Of a DNA stretch of 36,949 bases, positions 17,854 through 26,235 are shown piece after piece. Below the pieces are notes generated by a model. It saw nothing but the letters and a program-made list of their open reading frames with translations, was not told the DNA's origin and did not search any database. A program made the translations under genes and the position numbers. The number at the start of each line of letters is the position of its first letter. The first letter of the stretch is position 1. Origin of the DNA: Deltaproteobacteria bacterium (lineage in GTDB: Bacteria; Bdellovibrionota; FAC87; UBA2466); contig OMIX01000073.1 of assembly GCA_900299195.1 (NCBI GenBank), positions 1-36,949 of the forward strand. The letters run 5' to 3'.

Positions 17854-20040
17854 ATGAATCAGGTTTTTAAAAGTTTAGCGTGGGTATTAGTTTTTGGGCT
17901 TTTTCCGGGATTTTTGGTAGGGGCCAACCCTCTATTTTTTCAAAGGCAGTTACCGACGGAATTTTTAAAAGCCGCCCCACTGGCTAGACCTAGAGATTTT
18001 AGAGCTCTAGAGCGGTTTTCGTTGGGCAATTTACAAGTCACAACCCATCGAGAAAATTCGGTAGATCTTCATTTGCCCCAAGCTCGACCCCTAGCTTTTA
18101 GTGGAATGCCTAAAGTTCCTCAATTATTACGAGTGTTTAAGATCGGAGCACGTCAAAGAGCCCAAGCCTATTTAGAGAATATTGTGGTTGAGGAAAGTTC
18201 AACAGCTTTACCTGTATCAAAAGTGAGTGAAGCTTACGTTTGGAGTATAAAGAGAAAATTAAAATTCAATTCGAAGCCTGGTGGGCGTTATTTTCCTGGG
18301 CAGCTTATTCAGAGTCGACAAAATAGAGATTCCTTATTTGTGAATCTTTTTCCAGTGCAGGTTGATTTGTGGACAGGAAAGATTCTTAAAGTAACTTCAG
18401 CAGATATTAAAGTGGCTTACTCGGAAGAGCCGCTCACCCTCGTGACTGAATTGGTCGAGTCCCCTTCAATTATTGTAACTTCTTCCAAACTTCAAAGGGG
18501 TGCTGAACTATTGAAAAAATACCACGAGGAAAAACTGGGGATTAAAACATCAGTAGTGACAGTGGAGGAAATCGCTGCCAGTGAGACTCCTATTGGGGAA
18601 GAACTGTTGCCTTCAGGGTATAAACTTTTAGACCAAAGGGATAATGCCGTGAAACCTTATCAACCCGATAAGGACACGGGGTACAATTACGAACTGGCGA
18701 GAAAGATTTCTCATTACCTCCAAAAACGGATGCATGATTCTAGTCCGTTAAAATATGTCACGATTTTGGGTAATTCTCAGATAGTCCCTCCTAGTTATTA
18801 TTTCGCCTATTATGTAGAGGTAAGTCGAAATTTTACTCCGACCGATGCGTGTTATGGAGCTGTTGAAAAGTGCACAGAACCTAAAGTAGCGGTGGGGCGT
18901 CTTCCCTTAGTCAGTGAAGAAGAAATTAAAAATTACATTGCTAAAGCAGAATCTTGGAGAGCTTTTTCTGAACAAAGTTCCCAAGAGTTATCACTTTTCG
19001 GGGGAAAAGCTTTTCCGCAAGCTGATATTTATGTGGGAGAATTAGGGACCCTAGGTGCTATCCAAGACCCCAAACTAGATTGGCAGGGGGTCAGGAAAAA
19101 CTTTAAAACGCAAAAACGGTATTTGAGAGAGGGTTTAGCTGAAGTTGTCAAAGGAGAATCTCAAACCCCGTTTGCGTATCACTTGGACCACGGCAATGGA
19201 AATGAATGGTATGTGGAGAACGAGTTTATTTCGTCCAATGATGTGGTTAGCTTGAGCGCTAAAGCCAGTGCGAATCGGCCGAGTGTGATGGTTTCTGTGA
19301 GTTGCACTAATGCTGCTTTTGATGAGCAGATCACTAATGAGTCGATTTTTGAAGATGCCAACCGGGGAAATGTATCGATTGGGACGAGTTTAGTTCGGTC
19401 GAGTGCGGGTGTGGTAGCTTACTTAGGCTCGGCTCGACCTGCGATTGGAATGCCGGTTTATCAATTTGATGATTTTGGAAATGTTGAGCTAACCGGGACC
19501 AATTATGGGCTTCAAATACTCGAATCATTCTATCAGAAATATGGAATTTACCGACGGGGAAGAGTTGGGGATTTTAGTTTGAAAGCCTTACAAGCTTTTG
19601 TTTTTGAAAATGGAAATAACATGGAAACGGATGAAAACCTTTGGAGTTATTTCATAACGGAATTGTTAGGGGATCCAGTTATTCCTCTTCCCAATCGAGT
19701 TAAAAGCAGTGAAAGCTTTGAACCGGGAAAATCCGCTTTGAAGCTTGATAACTCGGTGGGGTTTGGATTTCCTGTTTTGAGGCTTAAAGATTTTACAGGG
19801 GGGCGACTCCCTTTATCGTTGGCTAAGCCTGTTGAAGCTACTTTATTGAAGATATTGGAAAACGATTTTGGCGGGTACTTGGGGGAAGAGCTAATTTCTA
19901 CTCAAGTGATTAATGAGTCCGAAGAGGCTGGCCTGTCGTTAGACGCCAGTAATACCTTGTCGGAAGGTAAATACTTTTTGAGACTTGAAAATACCTTGGG
20001 AGTTCCTAGAGAAAGACAAATTTACTTTTCGGTAGAATGA
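17854..20040 (+). CDS. Secreted gingipain-like cysteine protease (peptidase C25)
   Basis: Predicted exported cysteine endopeptidase of 728 residues. GGAGG six bases before the ATG fixes the start, and residues 1-24 form a signal peptide (cleavage likely after VGA). A propeptide-like region (about 25-200) precedes the C25 domain. Landmarks of C25 are YVTILGNSQIVPPSYY, DACYGAVEKCTEPKVAVGRLP, the catalytic histidine in HLDHG (H446), the catalytic cysteine in MVSVSCTNAAFD (C484), and the terminal LLGDPVIPLP. The His-Cys spacing of 38 is near that of gingipain R. The C-terminal 90 residues look like a small beta domain; no clear type IX sorting domain is seen, so the export route beyond Sec is unclear. 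Specificity cannot be predicted. Confidence 0.88.
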   Translation: MNQVFKSLAWVLVFGLFPGFLVGANPLFFQRQLPTEFLKAAPLARPRDFRALERFSLGNLQVTTHRENSVDLHLPQARPLAFSGMPKVPQLLRVFKIGARQRAQAYLENIVVEESSTALPVSKVSEAYVWSIKRKLKFNSKPGGRYFPGQLIQSRQNRDSLFVNLFPVQVDLWTGKILKVTSADIKVAYSEEPLTLVTELVESPSIIVTSSKLQRGAELLKKYHEEKLGIKTSVVTVEEIAASETPIGEELLPSGYKLLDQRDNAVKPYQPDKDTGYNYELARKISHYLQKRMHDSSPLKYVTILGNSQIVPPSYYFAYYVEVSRNFTPTDACYGAVEKCTEPKVAVGRLPLVSEEEIKNYIAKAESWRAFSEQSSQELSLFGGKAFPQADIYVGELGTLGAIQDPKLDWQGVRKNFKTQKRYLREGLAEVVKGESQTPFAYHLDHGNGNEWYVENEFISSNDVVSLSAKASANRPSVMVSVSCTNAAFDEQITNESIFEDANRGNVSIGTSLVRSSAGVVAYLGSARPAIGMPVYQFDDFGNVELTGTNYGLQILESFYQKYGIYRRGRVGDFSLKALQAFVFENGNNMETDENLWSYFITELLGDPVIPLPNRVKSSESFEPGKSALKLDNSVGFGFPVLRLKDFTGGRLPLSLAKPVEATLLKILENDFGGYLGEELISTQVINESEEAGLSLDASNTLSEGKYFLRLENTLGVPRERQIYFSVE

Positions 20041-20042
20041 TC

Positions 20043-20408
20043 TTAAGACCCCGGCTTGACTACTCTTAAAAATCTTTCCAGAAATTCCGAATCGGTTTCT
20101 TTGATGCTTTCTTTGGATTCGATATCCAACTCTTTAGTGATTTCTAAAAATCGTTCTTCGTTCTCGACCCCTTCTTTAATTTTTTCAATGTAACTATCAG
20201 GATATTTCTTAGCTAGTTTATCGACAAAATGGTTCAGGCGAGCTTCTGCTTTAAGCTGATTGTTTAACTTAATTCTTTTCCAATTCGCCAAGTAGTGAAG
20301 ACGACAGTAACCACTAGATTCTGCGATGGATTTGCATTTGGCTTGAGAACAGGGTTTTGTAGCTGTTTTTTTTAAGGGTTTATGGCTTTTTTTAAGTGCT
20401 GTTTTCAT
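20043..20408 (-). CDS. Small basic protein with a C-C-C-H zinc-finger-like motif
   Basis: Protein of 121 residues. A lysine-rich N-terminus leads into C20-x4-C25-x9-C35-x2-H38 (SSGYCRLHYLANWKR), a pattern seen in many small DNA- or RNA-associated bacterial proteins ending in YCxxHY. The remainder (about 45-121) is highly charged and helical, probably a coiled coil. TTAGGAG before the ATG supports the start. It ends two bases from the stop of the convergent C25 protease. Nucleic-acid binding is inferred from the finger and the charge; I do not recognise a named family. Confidence 0.7.
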   Translation of the reverse strand: MKTALKKSHKPLKKTATKPCSQAKCKSIAESSGYCRLHYLANWKRIKLNNQLKAEARLNHFVDKLAKKYPDSYIEKIKEGVENEERFLEITKELDIESKESIKETDSEFLERFLRVVKPGS

Positions 20409-20789
20409 ATGGGATCTCCTAATTTAACCCTAGCAATAAATTGTGAAGGAATTATGAAAACATAGCTTTTATGGAATTAATTGTTGTAACAGGAGAGCCC
20501 TGAAGAAAAGAGCCCTATTTAAAACAAAAAACAAGAGACTCAACCCACTGAAGATTCTTTCGTGAGCATCATTTGAGCCCTTGTGGGTGGTTAAAATTCA
20601 CCAGTTGGGTGATTGAGTTTAAGACGGTAAAAACATTGTAGTTCCCAAAGCTTAGTTAATTTCAGATTTTTATTTTGAAAAAAAGTGCAACTCGTTGAGA
20701 GTTTTTGAGCCCGGAGTCGTGGGCCCATTGATTGCTCTTTCAGGAGAGTAAATATTTAACTTTCTAAGAGAAGGTGTGGGTGAACTTCA
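20409..20789. other. 381-bp intergenic region
   Basis: Divergent non-coding region between the zinc-finger gene and the lipid-enzyme operon. It holds the candidate hairpin at 20538-20618. No convincing -35/-10 pair and no protein gene are seen. Confidence 0.5.
20538..20618 (+). other. Possible switching hairpin upstream of the lipid operon
   Basis: ACTCAA, CCCA and CTG (20538-20550) can pair with CAG, TGGG and TTGAGT (20602-20618) with small bulges. Part of the same 5' segment, ACCCAC (20543-20548), can pair instead with GTGGGT (20583-20588). The two folds exclude each other. The evidence is pairing potential only. Confidence 0.28.
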
Positions 20790-22073
20790 ATGAAGTCAAG
20801 ATTATTTAAAAATGGGCTAGCAGTTTTGGGGATAAGTTTCATTTTTACCATTGAACCCGCATGGGGGGCTCCAAGCTTTTGCGAAAAACTCTATAGCCTT
20901 TTGGGCCTCGGTTCAAAGAAAACAGAAGAGATTAATCACCAAGCTGAAGACATGAAAAGACCACCTGGAGAACTTTTGAGTCCGTTTAGTAAAGACATGA
21001 TGGCCCTTAGAAAGATTAGAGAGACTAAGGACAAAGAGGAAAAAGAACGGCTCTATGATGAGTACACAACAACATTTCCAGAAAAATGGTATGACAAGTA
21101 TTTTACTTGGGCTGCAAACGGGATGGTGGGCGGGCTTGCTCTGAAAGCTGCCGCAGGATACACCGGAGATCCGAATTCGCTTTTGTACGGTCCTGCAGCC
21201 GCTTTGACCGGTTATTATTTAGCTGATATCGGAAGTCAGGGACTACATAAAGCTCTCGATAGTTTTCTTTCAGATCGTCACCCCGTTTGGGGGGCGATGG
21301 TTCGCGCGTTTCGTGTTCATCATGATGTTCCGACCAATTTGAACCAAAACACCTACGCAGGAACTATTTCCCCTGTGGCGAAGGGTCTATTTCTTCCCAT
21401 TGCAGCCTCTTTAGCTACGACCTCAGATCCCACTACAGCCTTGTTTCTTTCGACCCTCTACTTTGGGGCTCTTCATGGGGTTGAGTTTCACAGGCAATCT
21501 CATCGGCCTGGCGGTCCAAGCAATAAGTTAATGAAATGGATACAAGACAATGGATTTGCAATTTCAAGAGAGCAGCACGCCGAGCATCACCGCCCCCCCT
21601 TTGGTGGGCACTATTCAGTTTTAAACAACTGGGCAGAACCCTTATTTGCTTACACCGGGGTATGGGACAAGTTAGATCGCTTGTATTGGAAGGTTTATAA
21701 GAAAATGCCCTACAACTGGATAACCAGTCCCAAGGATATCCCAGAAGATATCAGAAAAGAACTGACTCAAAAATTGGACTCTCTAATTCCCCAAGAATTG
21801 ATGGCAGCTCGAGAGGGCTATCCTCATCGTTGGCCTAAGAACGATCCCGAGTTTGCAAAAGCCGTGGATAAAGCAAATGTTCAATGGCGCCAACACTACA
21901 TTGAACACCGACAAAGATTTTTTAGAACTCTAGCGATGGTGGATGGGCATTATGACCAAGCACAACGAGAGTGGGCAGAGGAACAAAAATCACCTGAGAT
22001 GGAATGGATCTACCGCGGAGAGCTTCGCCCGTTGTTTGAAGAGGATAACGCTGTTGATGAGTCAATGAAATAG
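20790..22073 (+). CDS. PEDS1/CarF-type (Kua/TMEM189) lipid desaturase homologue
   Basis: Predicted membrane di-iron enzyme of 427 residues related to plasmanylethanolamine desaturase, which makes the vinyl-ether bond of plasmalogens (human PEDS1, myxobacterial CarF). The histidine clusters occur in family order: H153 after DIGSQGL, FRVHHDVP (H177, H178), H229 and HRQSH (H234, H238), EQHAEHH (H263, H266, H267), H274, then YSVLNNWAEPLFAYTGVWDKLD, matching the family ending. Hydrophobic segments at about 108-148 and 195-228 would span the membrane. Unusually, it has an N-terminal signal-peptide-like leader (cleavage likely after AWG) and about 110 extra C-terminal residues. It heads a three-gene operon with an acyltransferase and a lipase-fold protein. 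Substrate is inferred. Confidence 0.8.
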   Translation: MKSRLFKNGLAVLGISFIFTIEPAWGAPSFCEKLYSLLGLGSKKTEEINHQAEDMKRPPGELLSPFSKDMMALRKIRETKDKEEKERLYDEYTTTFPEKWYDKYFTWAANGMVGGLALKAAAGYTGDPNSLLYGPAAALTGYYLADIGSQGLHKALDSFLSDRHPVWGAMVRAFRVHHDVPTNLNQNTYAGTISPVAKGLFLPIAASLATTSDPTTALFLSTLYFGALHGVEFHRQSHRPGGPSNKLMKWIQDNGFAISREQHAEHHRPPFGGHYSVLNNWAEPLFAYTGVWDKLDRLYWKVYKKMPYNWITSPKDIPEDIRKELTQKLDSLIPQELMAAREGYPHRWPKNDPEFAKAVDKANVQWRQHYIEHRQRFFRTLAMVDGHYDQAQREWAEEQKSPEMEWIYRGELRPLFEEDNAVDESMK

Positions 22074-22086
22074 GGTGGGGGTAGTT

Positions 22087-23022
22087 ATGAATCGAATACG
22101 AATCATTTTAGTCGGTCTTGTTTTCTTGGCCTATTCCGAACAAGTAGCACATGCGGGCCTTTGCGAAAAATTAGCCCTACTGAGTCAATCTATTTCGGTC
22201 GGAGTTGAAGACGGCTATCAGGCGCGAGTCCAAGTTTCGGGCGAACGCAACTCCATGAGTATTTCAGTGGAAAGAGGACTCAATGGTGTCGCCCAGCCTG
22301 TGATTCTTTCAAGCGTTTCAGAGATTCTTAAAAATTTACATCAAGACTCAAGACCCCTTCCGGTGTTTCAAAAAGCTGCTGATGCTATGGGATTGAAAGT
22401 GATAACAGATGGACGGGCCTTAAGCGAAATTCCTGAATCCGGGCCATTACTCATTATCGCAAACCATCCTCTCTCGGGAGTGGATGGCATTGCGTTAGCC
22501 GGAGAAATATCAAAGGTTCGTAAAGACACTAAAGTTGTTTTGAACCAGATGTTGCAGGCCGTTCCTGGAGTAAAAGAAGCCACCATTGGAGTGGATGTGA
22601 CCAACCCAGCTTCTCGGGCTAATGCCCAGGCTTTTCGTGAAATGAATACCTGGGTAAAAGACGGACATGCGCTGATCATATTCCCGGCTGGAAATGTCTC
22701 TCGAAGGCAACCCGACGGGAGCATTGCGGATACTGAGTGGAGTAAAAGCATTGTTAAGATAACCCAAAGAAATGGAGCGCAAGTTTTGCCAGTTTTTGTG
22801 CATGGACAGCCGGGTTCTATCTTTAATGCCCTCGATCGAGTGAGCTCATCAGCCGCTAGTTCTTGGATTCCAAAAGAAATCCTTCGTCAGAGAGGGTCCA
22901 CAGTTCATTTAACTTTGGGGGCGCCCATTTCCGCTGAAAAGGTGAAAGTGTTTGAGGATGAAAGGGAGGCGGTCGAATTTTTAAGGAGAGAAACCTACCA
23001 GTTGGGAGAGAAGAAGCGGTGA
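22087..23022 (+). CDS. PlsC-type lysophospholipid acyltransferase with signal peptide
   Basis: Predicted glycerolipid acyltransferase of 311 residues of the OlsA/hemolysin-like branch. The catalytic block is ANHPLSGVDGIAL (His and Asp with five residues between, as in this branch), followed by the acceptor motif FPAGNVSRRQPDGSIAD and the downstream VLPVFVHGQPGSIFNALDR. The N-terminus is a typical signal peptide (cleavage likely after AHA), odd because PlsC enzymes normally use cytoplasmic acyl donors; it may instead be a membrane anchor. GGTGGGGG precedes the ATG at 22087. It lies 13 bp after the desaturase and overlaps the next gene by four bases. Confidence 0.85.
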   Translation: MNRIRIILVGLVFLAYSEQVAHAGLCEKLALLSQSISVGVEDGYQARVQVSGERNSMSISVERGLNGVAQPVILSSVSEILKNLHQDSRPLPVFQKAADAMGLKVITDGRALSEIPESGPLLIIANHPLSGVDGIALAGEISKVRKDTKVVLNQMLQAVPGVKEATIGVDVTNPASRANAQAFREMNTWVKDGHALIIFPAGNVSRRQPDGSIADTEWSKSIVKITQRNGAQVLPVFVHGQPGSIFNALDRVSSSAASSWIPKEILRQRGSTVHLTLGAPISAEKVKVFEDEREAVEFLRRETYQLGEKKR

Positions 23023-24038
23023 GAATGTTAGCCGTCATTCTGCAGATGCTGATTATTGGTTTTCTTCTGAGTTCTGTCGAGCTTAGGGCAGAACTTAGTC
23101 AAACAGCCTTTGCCGATGCTTTTAAACGATTTTATGGTGATTCCCAACTTCTCCCAAACGAAGAAAATCGTGAGAAACATAAGGACACGGTGTTTGTTTT
23201 AGTTAAAGGGTTTGGGGGGGATGAGCAGCCAGTTTCTTATTTTTATTTGTTGCCACTCAAAAAGGAGATTGAACGCCTAACTCAGTCTGTGGGGGAGACC
23301 GATCCGAAGAAAAAACGAGTTTTTGTTTTGGAGGGGAATTCAAAAACTGGATTCTTACCTAATGCTGTGAAACTTCAGACTGAGATGGAAGCTATCTTAA
23401 GAGAGATTCCAAAAGAGAGTAAAATTTATATTGTGGGCCATCGCAAAGGAGCAGTGGAGTCTTGGACAATGTTAATGAATTCTCCACAGATTTCTCAAGA
23501 ACGGCTTGCGGGAGCTTTGTTTTTGCAAGCGCCATTCCAAGGTAGCCCTTTTGCAGATTTTGTTATGTCAGGAAAAAATGCCGCTGACATAGAGACCTTC
23601 TCAGCAGATCCTATTCAATATATTTTGCGAACGGTTCTTTTATGGCGTGGCGCGAAGCCAACTTACAAAGAGGCGATTCAAGATATGACAACTCGGAATG
23701 CCTCAAATCATGTGGAAAGAGTTTTAGATCATCAAGGAAAAGATAAACAGGGTGATTTTTGGTCAAAGACTTTATTTCTGTGGACAAAGCATCAAACCCC
23801 GACCCTTCTTAAGTACTTTTTTCCTCCCAACAATGCCGTGATGGATACTTGCGCTAGAGCTCTGACCAAAATTTCTGGCAATCCGAATAATGATGGATTT
23901 GTGATGGTTCCCAACGCACAACTTCCTGTGCCACTCCAGGAGCGAACCCTCGTGTTGGACGGGTTTCATCATTCTGGATTCGATGTTGGCCGAGCCGGAA
24001 GAGCCCTAGGGAGGGCCTTGTTTTTATCTAACCCTTAA
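23019..24038 (+). CDS. Exported lipase-fold alpha/beta hydrolase lacking its nucleophile
   Basis: Protein of 339 residues with a signal peptide (cleavage likely after LRA). The alpha/beta-hydrolase frame is clear: TVFVLVKGFGG for the oxyanion-loop strand, KIYIVGHRKGAVES for the nucleophile elbow, LFLQAPFQGSPFADF next, and a C-terminal GFHHSGFD that would carry the catalytic histidine. The elbow normally reads G-H-S-x-G; here the serine is arginine (codon CGC), so classical hydrolysis is not expected unless the base is an error. The start may be GTG at 23019, overlapping the previous stop, or the in-frame ATG at 23025. It is the last gene of the lipid operon and may now bind rather than cleave lipid. 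Confidence 0.75.
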   Translation: MRMLAVILQMLIIGFLLSSVELRAELSQTAFADAFKRFYGDSQLLPNEENREKHKDTVFVLVKGFGGDEQPVSYFYLLPLKKEIERLTQSVGETDPKKKRVFVLEGNSKTGFLPNAVKLQTEMEAILREIPKESKIYIVGHRKGAVESWTMLMNSPQISQERLAGALFLQAPFQGSPFADFVMSGKNAADIETFSADPIQYILRTVLLWRGAKPTYKEAIQDMTTRNASNHVERVLDHQGKDKQGDFWSKTLFLWTKHQTPTLLKYFFPPNNAVMDTCARALTKISGNPNNDGFVMVPNAQLPVPLQERTLVLDGFHHSGFDVGRAGRALGRALFLSNP

Positions 24039-24177
24039 ATAGTGTCGGATGTGAAAGGATAGCGCTCGTACGCTTGATAGTAGACACCGACGATTACTTA
24101 ATAGGAAGAGGGCAATAAAAGATTCCTGGTCGAGGTTCTAAAAATAGATTAAACCATAGAAAACTTACCTATTCTTT

Positions 24178-25305
24178 ATGAAATCTAAATCGCTTTTGGG
24201 GCAAGTAGCTCTTCTTACTTTGGTAACTGCATTGTTTGTGTCTCCCTATCTTTATATTCATGGGACAAACATTGTGACCCACACTTATGCTTTTGGAAGC
24301 CGTCAATTTTGGCTGGCACTTTCTCCCTACGCGGATCCTAAAGGGGCGGGAGATTGGTTTAAGTATTCTCCGTTTTTCGCTTGGGCCTATTCCCCTTTTG
24401 CTGCGATGAAAAATACCCATCAAGCAGTTTCTTGGGGAATTTTTAATATGTTTTGTTTTTGGTGGGGCATTTCTCTTTGGTTCCCTTGGAAAAATCTTTC
24501 TTCAAAAGGCATGTGGCTTGCGTTTCTTTTTTGCTCTATGGAGGCAGACGGGTCTTTTCGGTATCAGCAAATGAATGCGGCTTTGGTGGGGCTATCTCTA
24601 GTAGGGCTGTATTGGTTTAAAGAAGAGAAATGGACACTTTCGGGATTTGTTCTGGCGGTAGTGACTAATGTTAAAATTTTGCCAGCACTCTTTTTATTGG
24701 GGCTTTTGTATCCCTTAAGGAAAAAATATGTTTGGGGTATCGGTTTGGGGGTGTTGGTTTGTTTGGTCGTTCCCATTTGGGTGTGGGGATGGAAGTTGAC
24801 TTGGCTTTACCATCAAGATTGGTACGGCCTTCTACGAAGAGATACCCAAACTGATGGAATTTTAGATGTCGCCACCGTTCTTAAAAAACTGGGGCTGTCT
24901 CACAGTAAAATGTGGGTTCTTTATCCTCTGGCAGCGTTTTCAGGGATTCTGTTTTTGGGTCAAAGAGTCGTTCAAAAACCTTTTTCATGGGAACTTTGGA
25001 TTTCATTGGGTCTTTTAACCTTGCTTCTAGTGAATCCCAGAACCGAGTCTCCCACTTTTGTTTTAGCAGCTCCAACTTATCTTTTTCTTCTTCAAGTTAT
25101 TTTAGGAAAATCTGGGCCAGAAAAGATAACTTCATTAGTTTTTTGGTCGGCTGGAGTCTTTTTAATCACTTTTTGTATGAATGATCTTTGGCCTAAAGTG
25201 ATTTGGAATCCAGGTTCTTGGCTTCATTTTAACAAGACCTTGGGGGTTTTTATTTTGTGGCTAGAGACAGCTTTGCTAATATTGATACCTCAAAGGAATG
25301 CTTGA
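24178..25305 (+). CDS. GT87 / DUF2029-family integral membrane glycosyltransferase
   Basis: Polytopic protein of 375 residues with about nine to ten membrane helices. The early loop SPYADPKGAGDWFKYSPFFAW and the later RYQQMNAALVGLSLV match the GT-C type GT87/DUF2029 family, whose known members transfer mannose or arabinose from polyprenyl phosphate carriers to lipids outside the membrane. No Shine-Dalgarno is visible before the ATG. The convergent neighbour at 25340 resembles a polyprenyl-phosphate sugar synthase and could supply its donor, a pairing that is inferred. Acceptor unknown. Confidence 0.82.
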   Translation: MKSKSLLGQVALLTLVTALFVSPYLYIHGTNIVTHTYAFGSRQFWLALSPYADPKGAGDWFKYSPFFAWAYSPFAAMKNTHQAVSWGIFNMFCFWWGISLWFPWKNLSSKGMWLAFLFCSMEADGSFRYQQMNAALVGLSLVGLYWFKEEKWTLSGFVLAVVTNVKILPALFLLGLLYPLRKKYVWGIGLGVLVCLVVPIWVWGWKLTWLYHQDWYGLLRRDTQTDGILDVATVLKKLGLSHSKMWVLYPLAAFSGILFLGQRVVQKPFSWELWISLGLLTLLLVNPRTESPTFVLAAPTYLFLLQVILGKSGPEKITSLVFWSAGVFLITFCMNDLWPKVIWNPGSWLHFNKTLGVFILWLETALLILIPQRNA

Positions 25306-25339
25306 ACTATTTTCCAATGAACAGAATCAGAGTCAAGGA

Positions 25340-26137
25340 TTACGCGGGAACCTTGGCTAAAGTTTCTAATTTTCCTGCAGCCCCTTTCATGATTCTTCTA
25401 AACTGAAAAAGTTCTCGAAAGTATTCGCAACCTAAATTGAAGAGTTCATAGAGTGAAGTTGAGCTTTTTCCAAGTTGCCTTTTTCGAAATGGAATTTTGA
25501 CTTCAGTGATTTTTCCCGGAAACTCCTTAGCTACAAAAACAGAAAGAGCCAAATTGGTAGACTTCCAATCGGCAGGAAGCATTTTTAAGAAATAATGAAG
25601 TTGTTCTTGTCGAATGAGTCTGAAAGGAACATTTGGGTCATTCAAATCAACCTTACAAATCCATCGAGTGAGCGTTTTTAGAGCGTTAGAAAAAAATCTT
25701 CGAGAGAAGCTGTCTAATTGGTGAGTTCTGTGGGCAATCACCATTTTGTTGTTTTCTCGGTGTTCCCACAATCTAGGTAAGTCTTCAGGCTCGTAGCGAC
25801 CATTGAGATCGCATTGAAGAATGAATTGCCCCCGGGCCATTGAGTAACCTCGACGAATAGCCTGGCCGTGCCCCGTGTTTAGCTGGTGGATCACACGAAG
25901 TTGGGCGATTTCTCTTCGTAACTTATCTAATACCCGTCCTGTGCCGTCAGAAGAGCCATCGTTGATCACAATGAGCTCGTACTCTACCCCCATTTCTATT
26001 AAACTTTGATTCCAGTCACGAATGACTGATTCGACAATATCCCCCTCATTGAACACGGGTAAAACGATAGAGATGTCGATATGTTGGGGGCCAGTTCGAT
26101 AAGAAATTCTGTCAAAAGGGTAGTGTTGATTTTCCAT
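25340..26137 (-). CDS. GT2-family glycosyltransferase (dolichol/polyprenyl-P-sugar synthase-like)
   Basis: Predicted cytoplasmic glycosyltransferase of 265 residues with the GT-A fold. The start DISIVLPVFNEGDIVESVI, YELIVINDGSSDGTGRVLD and QLNTGHGQAIRRGYSMARG define the nucleotide-sugar site. The usual DxD is replaced by QCDLNGRYEPEDL, where D-L-N likely serves for metal binding. No C-terminal membrane helices are present, unlike GtrB-type enzymes. It could make a polyprenyl-phosphate sugar for the adjacent GT87 enzyme. It is divergent from guaB. Confidence 0.85.
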   Translation of the reverse strand: MENQHYPFDRISYRTGPQHIDISIVLPVFNEGDIVESVIRDWNQSLIEMGVEYELIVINDGSSDGTGRVLDKLRREIAQLRVIHQLNTGHGQAIRRGYSMARGQFILQCDLNGRYEPEDLPRLWEHRENNKMVIAHRTHQLDSFSRRFFSNALKTLTRWICKVDLNDPNVPFRLIRQEQLHYFLKMLPADWKSTNLALSVFVAKEFPGKITEVKIPFRKRQLGKSSTSLYELFNLGCEYFRELFQFRRIMKGAAGKLETLAKVPA

Positions 26138-26235
26138 AGTTTTATTGGAGTTTAGCGTCGGTTCCTATTATAGCTTTTTTTGTTAAGAATCCCAAGGCTG
26201 AGTCACTTGACGCGGGATTAAAGGAGAAGTATTTT

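Noticed and set aside
24039-24177. Terminator after the lipid operon
   Set aside because: GTCGG and CCGAC can pair around a small AGCG/CGCT hairpin, but no T-run follows.
26188-26219. Purine-type riboswitch before guaB
   Set aside because: Only a 6-bp stem, AATCCC with GGGATT, is present; the three-way junction and loop sequences of purine aptamers are absent.
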